Positions 1 through 7,800 are shown, counted from the stretch's first letter. The stretch is DNA of 11,452 bases from Planctomycetota bacterium (GCA_024275615.1 JAJRYU010000050.1:1-11452); one strand, 5' to 3'. Notes: generated by a model not told the origin, from the letters alone. Program-made: numbers and translations.

Positions 1-2
1 AA

Positions 3-314
3 GAAGCAGAGGCCAAGAGTGTGCTCGATCGTGCCTTGATTCGCGCCTATCGTTCTGGTCCGTTGCTCGCTTGTTTGGCTTCTGCCTACGCCGGGAGGTT
101 TTCTCGCCAAGCTCTGATCCGCAGACGTGAAGTGGCAGTACTGGCTTTTCTTGAGTGCGACGGACAAGCCGCCCGCCGGATTGACACGGCTCGTGCTTCA
201 GGACCTTTGAGCGCATGGCTGCGATTTTGTCTGTGGGGTAGCAAAGAAGCCCTCGCTGTGCTCCTTAGCATTCCGATGTTCCTGCCATTTCATTTGCTGG
301 GAGGACGCTCGTGA
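3..314 (+). CDS. 3' end of an unidentified protein with a hydrophobic C-terminus (5' partial)
   Basis: The reading frame is open from the window edge to a TGA at 312-314, so this is the C-terminal ~103 residues of a gene that starts upstream. A GTG at 21 is in frame but has no need to be the start. The visible part is rich in Arg and Ala, with an RAYRSG stretch and an RRREVAVL stretch. Near the C-terminus a hydrophobic segment of about 18 residues (AVLLSIPMFLPFHLL) could span or dip into the membrane. The stop overlaps the GTG start of the GMC oxidoreductase by 4 bases, so the two are probably co-translated. I do not recognise the family. A glycosyltransferase with a C-terminal membrane anchor would fit the context, but that is only a guess. 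The frame is supported by the overlap and by its run through a strong downstream ribosome-binding site without interruption. Confidence 0.6.
   Translation, partial: EAEAKSVLDRALIRAYRSGPLLACLASAYAGRFSRQALIRRREVAVLAFLECDGQAARRIDTARASGPLSAWLRFCLWGSKEALAVLLSIPMFLPFHLLGGRS
299..304 (+). promoter_or_regulatory. Shine-Dalgarno GGGAGG for the GTG start at 311
   Basis: GGGAGG sits six bases before the GTG at 311, inside the end of the upstream gene. It supports a GTG rather than a later ATG as the start of the GMC oxidoreductase, and the protein begins directly with the Rossmann strand. Confidence 0.7.
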
Positions 315-1915
315 AGACTGATGTCTTGGTTGTCGGGTCTGGCGCCAGTGGTGTTCATTTTGCCAGACGAGCTTTAGCAGCTGGGCGGCGCGTCCACATG
401 CTTGATGTTGGCATCTCCAAACCAACGCCGGTTTTGCCCGAGGCCAACTTCATCGAGCTGAAGGACCAGCTTGCTGATCCCATGGACTATTTCTTGGGAC
501 AGGGCAACAGCGCCTTGATCTTGCCGGAGAACGATGATGAGTATTATGGTTTTCCGCCGAGTAAGGAATTCGTCTTTGAAGACCCTCAGCCTCAAGTTGT
601 GCGTAGCACTGGCTTCGCACCTCTTTTTTCCTTCGCCAAGGGTGGATTGGCGGAAGCTTGGACTGGGGGATCCTATCCCTTCAACGATGGTGAACTCGCG
701 GATTTTCCTTTTGGTTACGCCGACATAGAAAAACACTACAGCGATGTGTCAGACCATGTCGGTATTTCCGGTTCTCGCGATGACTTATCCCAAGTCATGC
801 CTTTTCACGGTGGCATTGGTGAACCGGTAGACCTAGATGCCCACGCCTTGCGCCTATTGGAGAGGTACCAAAAGAAGAAAGTGAAGCTCGCCGCCGATTC
901 GTTTGTCATGGGACGGGCGCGCTTGGCGGTTCTTGCTCAAGACCGAGGCCAACGTCAAGGTTGTCGGCAATTGGATCGCTGCTTGTGGGGATGTCCAACG
1001 GGTTCGATCTACACACCGAGTTGGACACTCAACGAGCTGTTGCAGCACGAGAATTTTCACTATCAACCAGGCCTCAAGGTCAAATATTTCCAAATTGAGG
1101 ATGCGCGAGTTTCCCATGTCGTCGCCCACGAGACTGCTGGTGGCGCAGAATTCCGTGTCGCTTGTGAGAAGCTCGTACTCGCCGCTGGGACCTTGGAGAG
1201 TGCGCGCATCTTCTTGAAGTCGATTCACCTTGATGGCGAAGCGATTCCTCAGCTCACCGGATTGATGGACAACAGACAAGTGCTCATGCCTTTCGTCAAT
1301 TTCAGCATGCTCGGCAAGAAATGGGACGTTGAGAGCTATCAATACCATCAATTGGCCATGGGGCTCGATTTGGGCGGTCCCATGGACTATGTGCATGGAC
1401 TTGTGACAACTTTGAAGAGCGCTCTTATCCATCCAGTGGTCCAAAGTCTGCCGTTTTCACTCGCGACTTCATTGCGCTTCTTTCGTGAGATGCACACGGC
1501 TTTGGGGCTTGTCAATATCAACTTCTCCGATTCGCCGCGCGCCGCAAATGCGATTACCTTGGAAACCGCAAGAGGCAAGGATCGCCTGGTCATTCATTAT
1601 GAGCCGGATGCAAGTGAACCACAGAGAGTCGCACGAGTGTCGAAAATATTTAGACGAGTCCTCCGTCGCTTGGGCTGCCTTGCGCCTCAAGGAATGAGTC
1701 ACCTTCGACCTATGGGAGCTAGTGTTCACTATGCTGGAACATTGCCAATGAAGAACAAGGGAGGACCCTGGACTTTGGACTCTCACGGTCGCAGTCGGGT
1801 TTTTGACAACCTCTGGTTTGTCGATGGTAGCGGACTGCCGGCGCTGCCGGCCAAGAACTTGACGTTCACGCTGATGGCCAACGCGTCCCGCATCGCGGAG
1901 GTCGATTTTTCATGA
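311..1915 (+). CDS. GMC-family FAD-dependent oxidoreductase
   Basis: 534 residues, normal for the glucose-methanol-choline family, which oxidises alcohol groups using FAD. The N-terminus is a Rossmann dinucleotide-binding fold, with the GSGASG motif at residues 9-14. LAAGTLESARI at 289-299 is the usual second FAD-contact segment. The C-terminal GMC domain has His473 (VHYAG) and VDGSGLPALPAKNLTFT at 504-520; His473 and Asn516 are the likely catalytic His/Asn pair. A Cys-rich patch (Cys218, Cys224, Cys228, ending GCPTGS) lies mid-protein, as in several bacterial GMC branches. No signal peptide is visible, so it is probably cytoplasmic or membrane-peripheral. The GTG start is set by a strong GGGAGG at 299-304, six bases upstream, and by the GTGA overlap with the previous stop. 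Its own stop overlaps the next gene by ATGA. The family is secure. The substrate is unknown; a sugar or lipid alcohol used in glycan assembly is inferred from context only. Confidence 0.93.
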   Translation: MKTDVLVVGSGASGVHFARRALAAGRRVHMLDVGISKPTPVLPEANFIELKDQLADPMDYFLGQGNSALILPENDDEYYGFPPSKEFVFEDPQPQVVRSTGFAPLFSFAKGGLAEAWTGGSYPFNDGELADFPFGYADIEKHYSDVSDHVGISGSRDDLSQVMPFHGGIGEPVDLDAHALRLLERYQKKKVKLAADSFVMGRARLAVLAQDRGQRQGCRQLDRCLWGCPTGSIYTPSWTLNELLQHENFHYQPGLKVKYFQIEDARVSHVVAHETAGGAEFRVACEKLVLAAGTLESARIFLKSIHLDGEAIPQLTGLMDNRQVLMPFVNFSMLGKKWDVESYQYHQLAMGLDLGGPMDYVHGLVTTLKSALIHPVVQSLPFSLATSLRFFREMHTALGLVNINFSDSPRAANAITLETARGKDRLVIHYEPDASEPQRVARVSKIFRRVLRRLGCLAPQGMSHLRPMGASVHYAGTLPMKNKGGPWTLDSHGRSRVFDNLWFVDGSGLPALPAKNLTFTLMANASRIAEVDFS

Positions 1916-4095
1916 ATGTGAATCGTCTCGCCTACGTGTTCGCCGGAGTGATCTTGATCGGATCATTCTTCGTCCCGACGCATCTCGTCCCTGGAGGTGG
2001 GCTGACTCTCGATGGCTGGTGGTTAGCCGTCGCCGGTTTTGCCGTGCTTCCTTTGGCTCACCGAAGGGAGTGGGGAGGATCTGCTACTTCTTGGTGTACC
2101 CTTTTTCTCCTAGGCACTGCTGGATGGCTGGCATTGACTCAGCCACTTTGGCTCAACGAATTCTGGATTCGCCCACACAAATTTCGAAGCTGGGGCAATC
2201 AGTTGGCCCTTGGTTTGATTGCAGCGCAGGCCGTTGCGGTCGCCGTTGGTCTGTGGAAGAACCGTTTGACCTTGGCAGGGGTTTGGAGGCAAGTTCGTTC
2301 TCCCAAGGCCGTTCTTATTGGCAGCTCGTTACTCCTGATGGGAGGGGCGCATTTCACTCTGTTCTATCCGCGGATGCAGGAGACGAGGCCTCGACTCTAC
2401 TTTTCGGCGCAGATGTTGGCGTCTCTCATCATGGCCCTGTCAGCTGTAGGCAATCTTCTCTTGATCTATGTCACCCTGAGCTCCCAATCGGCTCAGGCCC
2501 TTACCGAGAAAGTTAGCCAACGCATCTCCCTGCCCTGGTCGACGACGCCAGGCTGTTGGGACAAACGGTTGCCCATGTTCTTGGCGCTTTTTGTCTTGGC
2601 CGTCACCAGTATTATTGCCTATTGGCCTTTTGATCGCATGCCACACATACCCGATGGCCTTGCCTATCTATTCCAGGCTCGCTGCCTCCTTGAGGGGGCT
2701 TTTGCTCTCCCTGAATTTCCAGCTTCCGAGTCGTTTCGCCTCTACTTGATTGATCATCAAGACGGCTTGACATTTAGCATCACAAACCCAGGTTGGCCCA
2801 TGATTCTCGCTATCGGCGAATCCCTTGGCCTGCCGTGGTTAGTAAACCCCGTTCTATCCGCAGCAACTTTGTTTTTGACGCACAAGTGGATCGCCAGTCT
2901 AAGTTCCCGCGCCTGGGCGAATCTTGTGGCCATACTGATCGCCGTTTCACCTTGGTTTCTGTTTCTTGGCGCTTCTCATATGACACACATGGCAACCATG
3001 TTTTTCTTTGTGTCTGGATTCTTACTAGTCGGTGGCGCGCAGAAACACCGACGGAGTGACAGGGCATTCGCCGCTGGCCTTTGTTTCGGTATGGTTTTTC
3101 TGATTCGACCTTTGGATGGTCTCCTCCTTGGTGGTGCCGCTGGTGTTTTTCTGTTGCTCAAGTCTTGGCGTCTAACTAAGTACCGAATTGTCGGGCCACT
3201 TAGCTTTAGTCTCGGGGCGATACTTGTGGCTGGCGTCTTGCTGGTGTTCAACCACGAACTAACTGGCGAGTATCTGTCGACACCAACGAATACCTATATC
3301 GCCAAGATTTGGCCAGGCAGCACGAACCGATTGGGGTTTGGTCCTGAGGTTGGAAACCCACCGACGAAATGGGGGCTCCTTGATCCAATCCCCGGTCATG
3401 GTTGGCGCGATGTTCTGCTCAACAGCAACCAGAATATCGCGAATTTGAACGTTGAACTCTTTGGCTGGACAACCGGCTCGCTGTTCTTGATTGGCCTGTT
3501 CTTTTTCTTGTCGAAGAAAACGAGCTCTCTCGATCGTCTGGCCCTAACCAGCATCGTTGTTCTTGGAGCGGCCTACAATCTTTATTGGTTCAGTGGTGGG
3601 CCGGACTTCGGGCCGCGCTATTGGTTTTCCATGCTTGTGCCCGTTGCTTGGCTTTCTGCCCGGGGAGCAGGCCATCTCGTAAGAAAGCTGGCGGCATCTG
3701 ACACAGCCGCATATGGACGTGTCTTTGTTGTGGCAGCAGTCCTTCTCATTGCCAGTCTCGGCGTGTTCGTCTCCTGGCGCATTGTCGGGCGCTATCACGA
3801 CTATCGAGGGTTCCACAGCGACTATCGCGACATGCTAGAGGCCGGTGACTTTAGCGTGCCAGCGGCGAGCAACACGCTTTCCCCTGTCGTTTTCGTTTCC
3901 ACCCCCTCTGAGGTTGACTACGGTTGCGCTTTCTTGCTCAATCAGTTTCCCCTCAGTGCTGACAATCCTATTTTTGTTCGTGATCTTGGCGTCGCGGCGA
4001 ACGCCCGAGTGATGATGGCATTCCCGGGAAAACCAGCGATTTTTGTTGATGGCAGGGCAAAAACTCACGGTCGAGCCAAGATTCGACGGCGTTGA
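1912..4095 (+). CDS. Large polytopic membrane protein, GT39/ArnT-like (GT-C) glycosyltransferase with N-terminal extension
   Basis: 727 residues, very hydrophobic, with roughly 14 to 17 candidate membrane spans. The core resembles GT39/ArnT-type enzymes, which transfer sugars from polyprenyl-phosphate carriers on the outer face of the inner membrane. A span at 221-238 is followed by an HIPDGLAYLFQAR motif at 245-257. This matches the first extracytoplasmic loop of that family, where an acidic residue (here Asp248) is thought to be catalytic. NPGWPMILAIGE at 292-303 and FGPRYWF at 566-572 match other family signatures. About 215 residues with some six spans precede the core, which is unusual because the acidic motif normally follows the first span. 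A soluble tail of about 100 residues follows the last span (604-622). The ATG overlaps the upstream stop (ATGA), with GGAGG at 1897-1901. The assignment rests on motifs recognised by eye. It could instead be a transporter-like or non-catalytic relative. Confidence 0.8.
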   Translation: MNVNRLAYVFAGVILIGSFFVPTHLVPGGGLTLDGWWLAVAGFAVLPLAHRREWGGSATSWCTLFLLGTAGWLALTQPLWLNEFWIRPHKFRSWGNQLALGLIAAQAVAVAVGLWKNRLTLAGVWRQVRSPKAVLIGSSLLLMGGAHFTLFYPRMQETRPRLYFSAQMLASLIMALSAVGNLLLIYVTLSSQSAQALTEKVSQRISLPWSTTPGCWDKRLPMFLALFVLAVTSIIAYWPFDRMPHIPDGLAYLFQARCLLEGAFALPEFPASESFRLYLIDHQDGLTFSITNPGWPMILAIGESLGLPWLVNPVLSAATLFLTHKWIASLSSRAWANLVAILIAVSPWFLFLGASHMTHMATMFFFVSGFLLVGGAQKHRRSDRAFAAGLCFGMVFLIRPLDGLLLGGAAGVFLLLKSWRLTKYRIVGPLSFSLGAILVAGVLLVFNHELTGEYLSTPTNTYIAKIWPGSTNRLGFGPEVGNPPTKWGLLDPIPGHGWRDVLLNSNQNIANLNVELFGWTTGSLFLIGLFFFLSKKTSSLDRLALTSIVVLGAAYNLYWFSGGPDFGPRYWFSMLVPVAWLSARGAGHLVRKLAASDTAAYGRVFVVAAVLLIASLGVFVSWRIVGRYHDYRGFHSDYRDMLEAGDFSVPAASNTLSPVVFVSTPSEVDYGCAFLLNQFPLSADNPIFVRDLGVAANARVMMAFPGKPAIFVDGRAKTHGRAKIRRR

Positions 4096-4137
4096 CCCCC
4101 GACAAAACTAAACTCAATGCTTATGAGTATTTTCGAC

Positions 4138-4143
4138 GAGGGG
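4138..4143 (+). promoter_or_regulatory. Shine-Dalgarno GAGGGG deciding the start at 4153
   Basis: GAGGGG lies nine bases before the third in-frame ATG (4153) of the diguanylate cyclase gene. The two earlier in-frame ATGs (4117 and 4123) follow an A/C-rich stretch with no purine-rich ribosome-binding site. Confidence 0.6.
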
Positions 4144-4152
4144 CGACACATC

Positions 4153-5391
4153 ATGGCGAAAGAGCCAGATTTCTTAGACAGTGACGATCTCGCCGATTCG
4201 ACGACAACTGGTTTCTTCGCGCGTAAGAACCGAGCTGGCCAAGCGTGGCAGGAGATTCGCGCACGGTTGCCTGAGAACCTGCCGCTCCCCAAGGGAATCC
4301 TGATCGCTCGGGTTGTTGTTGTTCTTAGTATCGTCTTGTTCGCTGTCATCTCTGTCATAGCCGTGCTCAAACTTAGCCCGCTTCGTGAGCACGCTAGCTT
4401 ACAAGCTTCTTGGCATGCGCAGATTTCGCAGCGTCGCCGCCAGATCACAGAAATCCTCATGGCGAACAATGCAGAAGAGGACGTCAATTTTCACCTCGAT
4501 AAGCTGGAGGCTGACCTGGGCCGCCTTGCTACCAATGGCGAAAACGCGAGTGACTGCTCCAAGGCTTGCCAGAAAGAGGCAGAAGCGGCCATAGCTGCCA
4601 TCGCTATAATGAAGGGCAGGAAAGATCGCAGAGCACAGGGGCTTCTCAATTCTCTGGAGTTGATGCAAAGGGACTTTCGAAAGACCGAACTCGCAGCGCG
4701 AGCGCAGCTCGATAGGCAGAGTAACGTCCTCACCTTTCTTGTCGCCGGCGCCTTGGTGCTTTGCTGCGTCACTTTGTTGCTGATGGAAAGAAGCAACCGA
4801 GCTAAGGAAAAGGTGGCTTCGTTGCGCTTTCGTGCCACCCATGACCCGCTCACTCACGGTTTGAATCGAGCGGCAATCTTGACTCTTGCTGCCAAGGAAC
4901 TCAATCGTGCTCGACGTGTCGGACACGCTCTCGCCATTTTCTTGGTCGACATGGATCACTTCAAAGAAGTAAACGACCATTATGGCCATCCGGTGGGGGA
5001 CTCGGTTATCAAGCAAGCGGCTAACCGATTGCGACGCAATGTCCGAGTCTATGATGCCGTGGGGCGTTACGGTGGAGATGAATTTCTTGTTGTCTTGCCG
5101 GACTGCGACTTGAGCGAAGCGGAGATCATCGGCGAACGATTGCGTGCCGCTTTCGATATGCCACTAGACTTAGGTGCGGCCAAGAAACGTATCTCGATAT
5201 GCATCGGCGGCGCTGTTTTTCGACTTGGCGACACGGATCTGGAAGAGCTTATTGAGCGGGCAGATCAGTCCCTCTACAAAGCCAAAGAAGCTGGACGCAA
5301 CGCTTGGTCGATCATGGACGCTCCTATTCCATCCCTTGAGAATTCTGACGACACGGACGACGGAATCAGCGAATCCGAGATTGAGGATTGA
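4153..5391 (+). CDS. Membrane-anchored GGDEF diguanylate cyclase with periplasmic sensor region
   Basis: 412 residues from the ATG at 4153; earlier in-frame ATGs at 4117 and 4123 would add 12 or 10 residues but lack a ribosome-binding site. The protein should make cyclic di-GMP from two GTP. The layout is: an acidic, Ser/Thr-rich cytoplasmic N-terminus; a span at about 49-70; an external region of about 115 residues, largely helical, with two cysteines (CSKAC, 135-139); a second span at about 192-211; then a GGDEF domain from about 225. Conserved features are DPLTHGLNR (DPLTGLxNR-like), DMDHFKEVND with the metal-binding Asp, and an intact RYGGDEF at 305-311. RVYD (298-301) ends exactly five residues before GGDEF, matching the RxxD inhibitory site used for product feedback. 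The C-terminus is a short acidic tail. No EAL domain is present. It follows the polytopic gene by 57 bases, so it may share that transcript or have its own promoter. The external ligand is unknown. Confidence 0.93.
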   Translation: MAKEPDFLDSDDLADSTTTGFFARKNRAGQAWQEIRARLPENLPLPKGILIARVVVVLSIVLFAVISVIAVLKLSPLREHASLQASWHAQISQRRRQITEILMANNAEEDVNFHLDKLEADLGRLATNGENASDCSKACQKEAEAAIAAIAIMKGRKDRRAQGLLNSLELMQRDFRKTELAARAQLDRQSNVLTFLVAGALVLCCVTLLLMERSNRAKEKVASLRFRATHDPLTHGLNRAAILTLAAKELNRARRVGHALAIFLVDMDHFKEVNDHYGHPVGDSVIKQAANRLRRNVRVYDAVGRYGGDEFLVVLPDCDLSEAEIIGERLRAAFDMPLDLGAAKKRISICIGGAVFRLGDTDLEELIERADQSLYKAKEAGRNAWSIMDAPIPSLENSDDTDDGISESEIED

Positions 5392-5415
5392 GCCCGTGGT
5401 TGTCGGATGGTTAGG

Positions 5416-6183
5416 TCAAGCCGTGGTCGTGCATGGAGAGGGTGAAACGCGCTCACGATTGTAACGCTTGCTCCACAAGAAGCGTCGAACTCGGATGATC
5501 CCCATGATGTCATCCCAAGCCGTAGAGAAAATCTTGACTCGGCTATCATCATCATCAATCCACTGGACGGGGACATCCTTAATTCTGAATCCCTGCTTTT
5601 CTGCAAGCACGAGGAGCTCGGTGTCGAAGAACCAGCCGTTATCTTCGATTTGTGGAATGATCTGGTCGGCGACCTCACGAGAGACAGCCTTAAAACCACA
5701 TTGAGCGTCGCTGAATCTTGTCCCCAGAACGAGTTTGATAAGGAGATTGTAACTACGAGATATGAACTCGCGCTTTGGTCCTCGTGTTACACGTGATTCC
5801 CGCAACAATCTTGAACCTGTCCCCAAGTGAAAACCTTCTTCGTGGATAGCACGACAGATTTTCTCAAGAGCCGGTAGTTCCGTCGAGATGTCGACATCGG
5901 TGTACGCCACGATATCTGCATCACTTCGGCTCCAAGCTTCACGAAGAGCTCGCCCGCGTCCTCTTTGGCTCAACTTCAGGCATCTCACGTCGTCGTATTT
6001 TTCAGCCAGTTGCTCAGCAAGTTCGCCTGTCCCGTCAGTTGAACCGTTGTCTGCCACCAAGACTCGGGCTGGATAGGGGAATGTCTCACGAAGGTAGAGG
6101 CGAATAGTCTCTACGCTGCGCTCGAGGGTATGGGCCTCGTTCAGGGTGGGTATGACTAACTCGACCAAAGGACCTGTTTTCAC
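5416..6183 (-). CDS. GT2 glycosyltransferase, polyprenyl (dolichyl)-phosphate glucose/mannose synthase type
   Basis: About 255 residues. This family moves a sugar from a nucleotide sugar to a polyprenyl phosphate on the cytoplasmic face of the membrane. Seen motifs, numbered from this GTG start, are VIPTLNE (10-16), ADNGSTDG (44-51), a YTDVDIS segment with the DxD metal/nucleotide site (Asp96, Asp98), GTGSRL (121-126), DAQCGFKA (159-166), WFFDTELL (184-191) and VPVQW (204-208). These are the signatures of the DPM1/ALG5-like group. There is no C-terminal membrane domain, so it is probably peripheral. Start choice: the longest frame begins with TTG at 6195 and has no ribosome-binding site. GTG at 6183 has GAGAG at 6189-6193, five bases upstream, and puts the first strand at the usual distance, so I prefer it. 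It lies downstream of the minus-strand polytopic protein and probably shares its transcript, supplying a lipid-linked donor. The identity of the sugar cannot be read from the sequence. Confidence 0.9.
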   Translation of the reverse strand: MKTGPLVELVIPTLNEAHTLERSVETIRLYLRETFPYPARVLVADNGSTDGTGELAEQLAEKYDDVRCLKLSQRGRGRALREAWSRSDADIVAYTDVDISTELPALEKICRAIHEEGFHLGTGSRLLRESRVTRGPKREFISRSYNLLIKLVLGTRFSDAQCGFKAVSREVADQIIPQIEDNGWFFDTELLVLAEKQGFRIKDVPVQWIDDDDSRVKIFSTAWDDIMGIIRVRRFLWSKRYNRERVSPSPCTTTA

Positions 6184-6261
6184 TCTTGCTCTCAAACGAC
6201 TATGAAGGGTGCTAAGATATCAGCTTCGGCCAGATTTCTCCACACTTGCATCCTTGGGTAA

Positions 6262-7791
6262 TTACCTATCCGTATGCACAGTTGAGGTTCTCGACGAACG
6301 GGGACCAAGATTCCAGATTGCGACGCAGATTATGCCAACCAAAAGAAAGGTCGCGAAGGGCCAGATGCGCCAATGCACGAAGCTCGAAGCGTTTGGTGTG
6401 ATCTGTCGCAACACCGAAATACTGGGCAGTTGTAGACCATCTTCAAGAATACGGCGCCAACACTCCGGGATCGTCGCGGCACCAGAATTCAGGTTGAGCT
6501 TTGTGTAACGGACCATGCTCAATACCCAAGTATGGATAATACACGGAATTCCAATGAGCCACAGTATGACTCCTGGCATTCGCGCCAAATGCTCCGCTGC
6601 CAACAAGAATAGGAATGGCACGAGAGGCAGGAGATAGCGGAAGCCGGTGTTGAATTGCATCAACGAGTATTGATTACAAGCGCAGAAGATCAGGAATAAA
6701 GCCGTGAATGCATGAAAACCGAAGCGTTGGGTCCGCGAAACAAGCAAGGGACTGCGCCGATAGATTACGCCAGGCACAAGCGCTAGCAGCAAGATCGGTG
6801 CGAAGGTGAGCAAACCGTAGTTTGGCGAGACGAGGTTCTCACGAAAGACCTCCCAAGTCGGCCAAGAGAAACCAACGTAACCTCGATCCGTGAACGTGAC
6901 AGCTCGCATGTGCTTCTGGCCAGGAAGGAAAGGGTGGCCGTACATCACCCATTGAGTCCAACACAAGAACACCACGGGTGGAATGGAACCGACGACAAAA
7001 AGGAGAGACTCTTTCCAGGCTTGGAAGAGACCGACTCGGACCCAGCGTACTCGGATGAGATAGCCGTAGAAGACAAGCAACGGCACAACTCCGGCATAAT
7101 CCAAGGCGATGGAAAGGCCAGCGCAGAAACCGGCCCCGAATCGTCTCCACGCCAGTGTCTTGTTGTCTGGGTCTTCCGACCAGATCAGCCAGAATGACAA
7201 GAAGACCGTGATCATGAGGAAGACATTGTGATTGAGGTAGGCCGATCGATAGAAGATTGGTGTCGCGAAAGCGAAGAGGAATGCTAAGGAAGTAGCGCGC
7301 TTTTCAGTCACGCCACGGCGAATGAGGACGCAAAAGAAGAAGGCAACGAAGAGGGCGCAAATAGGTGCCATGCAGAAAAAACTCGTGACGACTGTAGCGC
7401 CAGCGAATCTAAGGTCTAGCCCTTTTGCTTTCACTTTTTCCATGAAGGCTCGGCGATTTTTGTATTCGCTCTTGTATTCTGCTTTCTTGAGGCTGCCGGC
7501 CTTGATCCTAGCGATGCTTTTTCGCTCGAGATAGTCGAGTAGGGGATCGAAGAGTGCTAAAGCCGGGACCGCGGGTAAAGACCCAGTGATTTGGTTGCCG
7601 ATGTAGTGATGACCATCCGTATGCTCAAATATGTCGGCATGAAATCCTTCGTATTCGTCGAGCTTGAGGTCTCCATCTTCGAGCAGGCTAAAGGCCGGAT
7701 AGTGTTCGCGGACGACGTTCGTCGCAAAGTGGGCCGCAAAGACCACCCAGCAAATCAAGAAGATACGAGTTGCTCGAGAAAAAGGTCTCAT
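6262..7791 (-). CDS. Polytopic membrane protein, GT-C/GT39-like
   Basis: 509 residues from the ATG at 7791, with about 10 to 12 candidate spans. The N-terminus has basic residues then a hydrophobic span (IFLICWVVFAAHFA). Next comes a long first external loop carrying a LLEDGDLKLDEYEGF segment and a GHHYIGNQITGSLPAVP segment. These match a family of bacterial glycosyltransferase-like membrane proteins in which acidic residues of this loop are the presumed catalytic site. SPNYGLLTFAPILLLAL and TGFRYLLPLVPFLFLLAAE in the second half match further signatures of the same family. The loop also carries a Lys/Arg/Glu-rich helical stretch of about 35 residues. Start choice: ATG at 7821 has AAAGGGA touching it, which is too close. 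ATG at 7791 has GAGG nine bases upstream. The gene stops 66-78 bases before the GT2 gene on the same strand, suggesting co-transcription. Enzymatic activity is inferred from family resemblance only. Confidence 0.78.
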   Translation of the reverse strand: MRPFSRATRIFLICWVVFAAHFATNVVREHYPAFSLLEDGDLKLDEYEGFHADIFEHTDGHHYIGNQITGSLPAVPALALFDPLLDYLERKSIARIKAGSLKKAEYKSEYKNRRAFMEKVKAKGLDLRFAGATVVTSFFCMAPICALFVAFFFCVLIRRGVTEKRATSLAFLFAFATPIFYRSAYLNHNVFLMITVFLSFWLIWSEDPDNKTLAWRRFGAGFCAGLSIALDYAGVVPLLVFYGYLIRVRWVRVGLFQAWKESLLFVVGSIPPVVFLCWTQWVMYGHPFLPGQKHMRAVTFTDRGYVGFSWPTWEVFRENLVSPNYGLLTFAPILLLALVPGVIYRRSPLLVSRTQRFGFHAFTALFLIFCACNQYSLMQFNTGFRYLLPLVPFLFLLAAEHLARMPGVILWLIGIPCIIHTWVLSMVRYTKLNLNSGAATIPECWRRILEDGLQLPSISVLRQITPNASSFVHWRIWPFATFLLVGIICVAIWNLGPRSSRTSTVHTDR

Positions 7792-7800
7792 TGATTTTAG

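Noticed and set aside
854..1444. 196-codon open frame on the minus strand
   Set aside because: Antisense to the GMC oxidoreductase; no recognisable motifs.
2019..2516. 165-codon open frame on the plus strand
   Set aside because: Overlaps the 727-residue membrane protein in another frame, and its translation lacks any domain logic.
4092..4127. Possible sigma-70 promoter for the cyclase (TTGACC then TATGAG)
   Set aside because: The spacing between the two boxes is about 24 bases, far from the usual 17, and no better -10 is present at the right distance.
4399..5016. 205-codon open frame on the minus strand
   Set aside because: Antisense to the diguanylate cyclase, with no domain signature and no start context. 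The GGDEF gene explains the region.
6211..6224. GCTAAGATATCAGC near-palindrome between the two minus-strand genes
   Set aside because: Only a short, imperfect symmetry around GATATC; too weak to call an operator or terminator.
7792..7797. TAAAAT -10-like box on the minus strand before the ATG at 7791
   Set aside because: It touches the start codon, and no convincing -35 box lies 16-18 bases upstream; probably chance in an A/T-rich patch.
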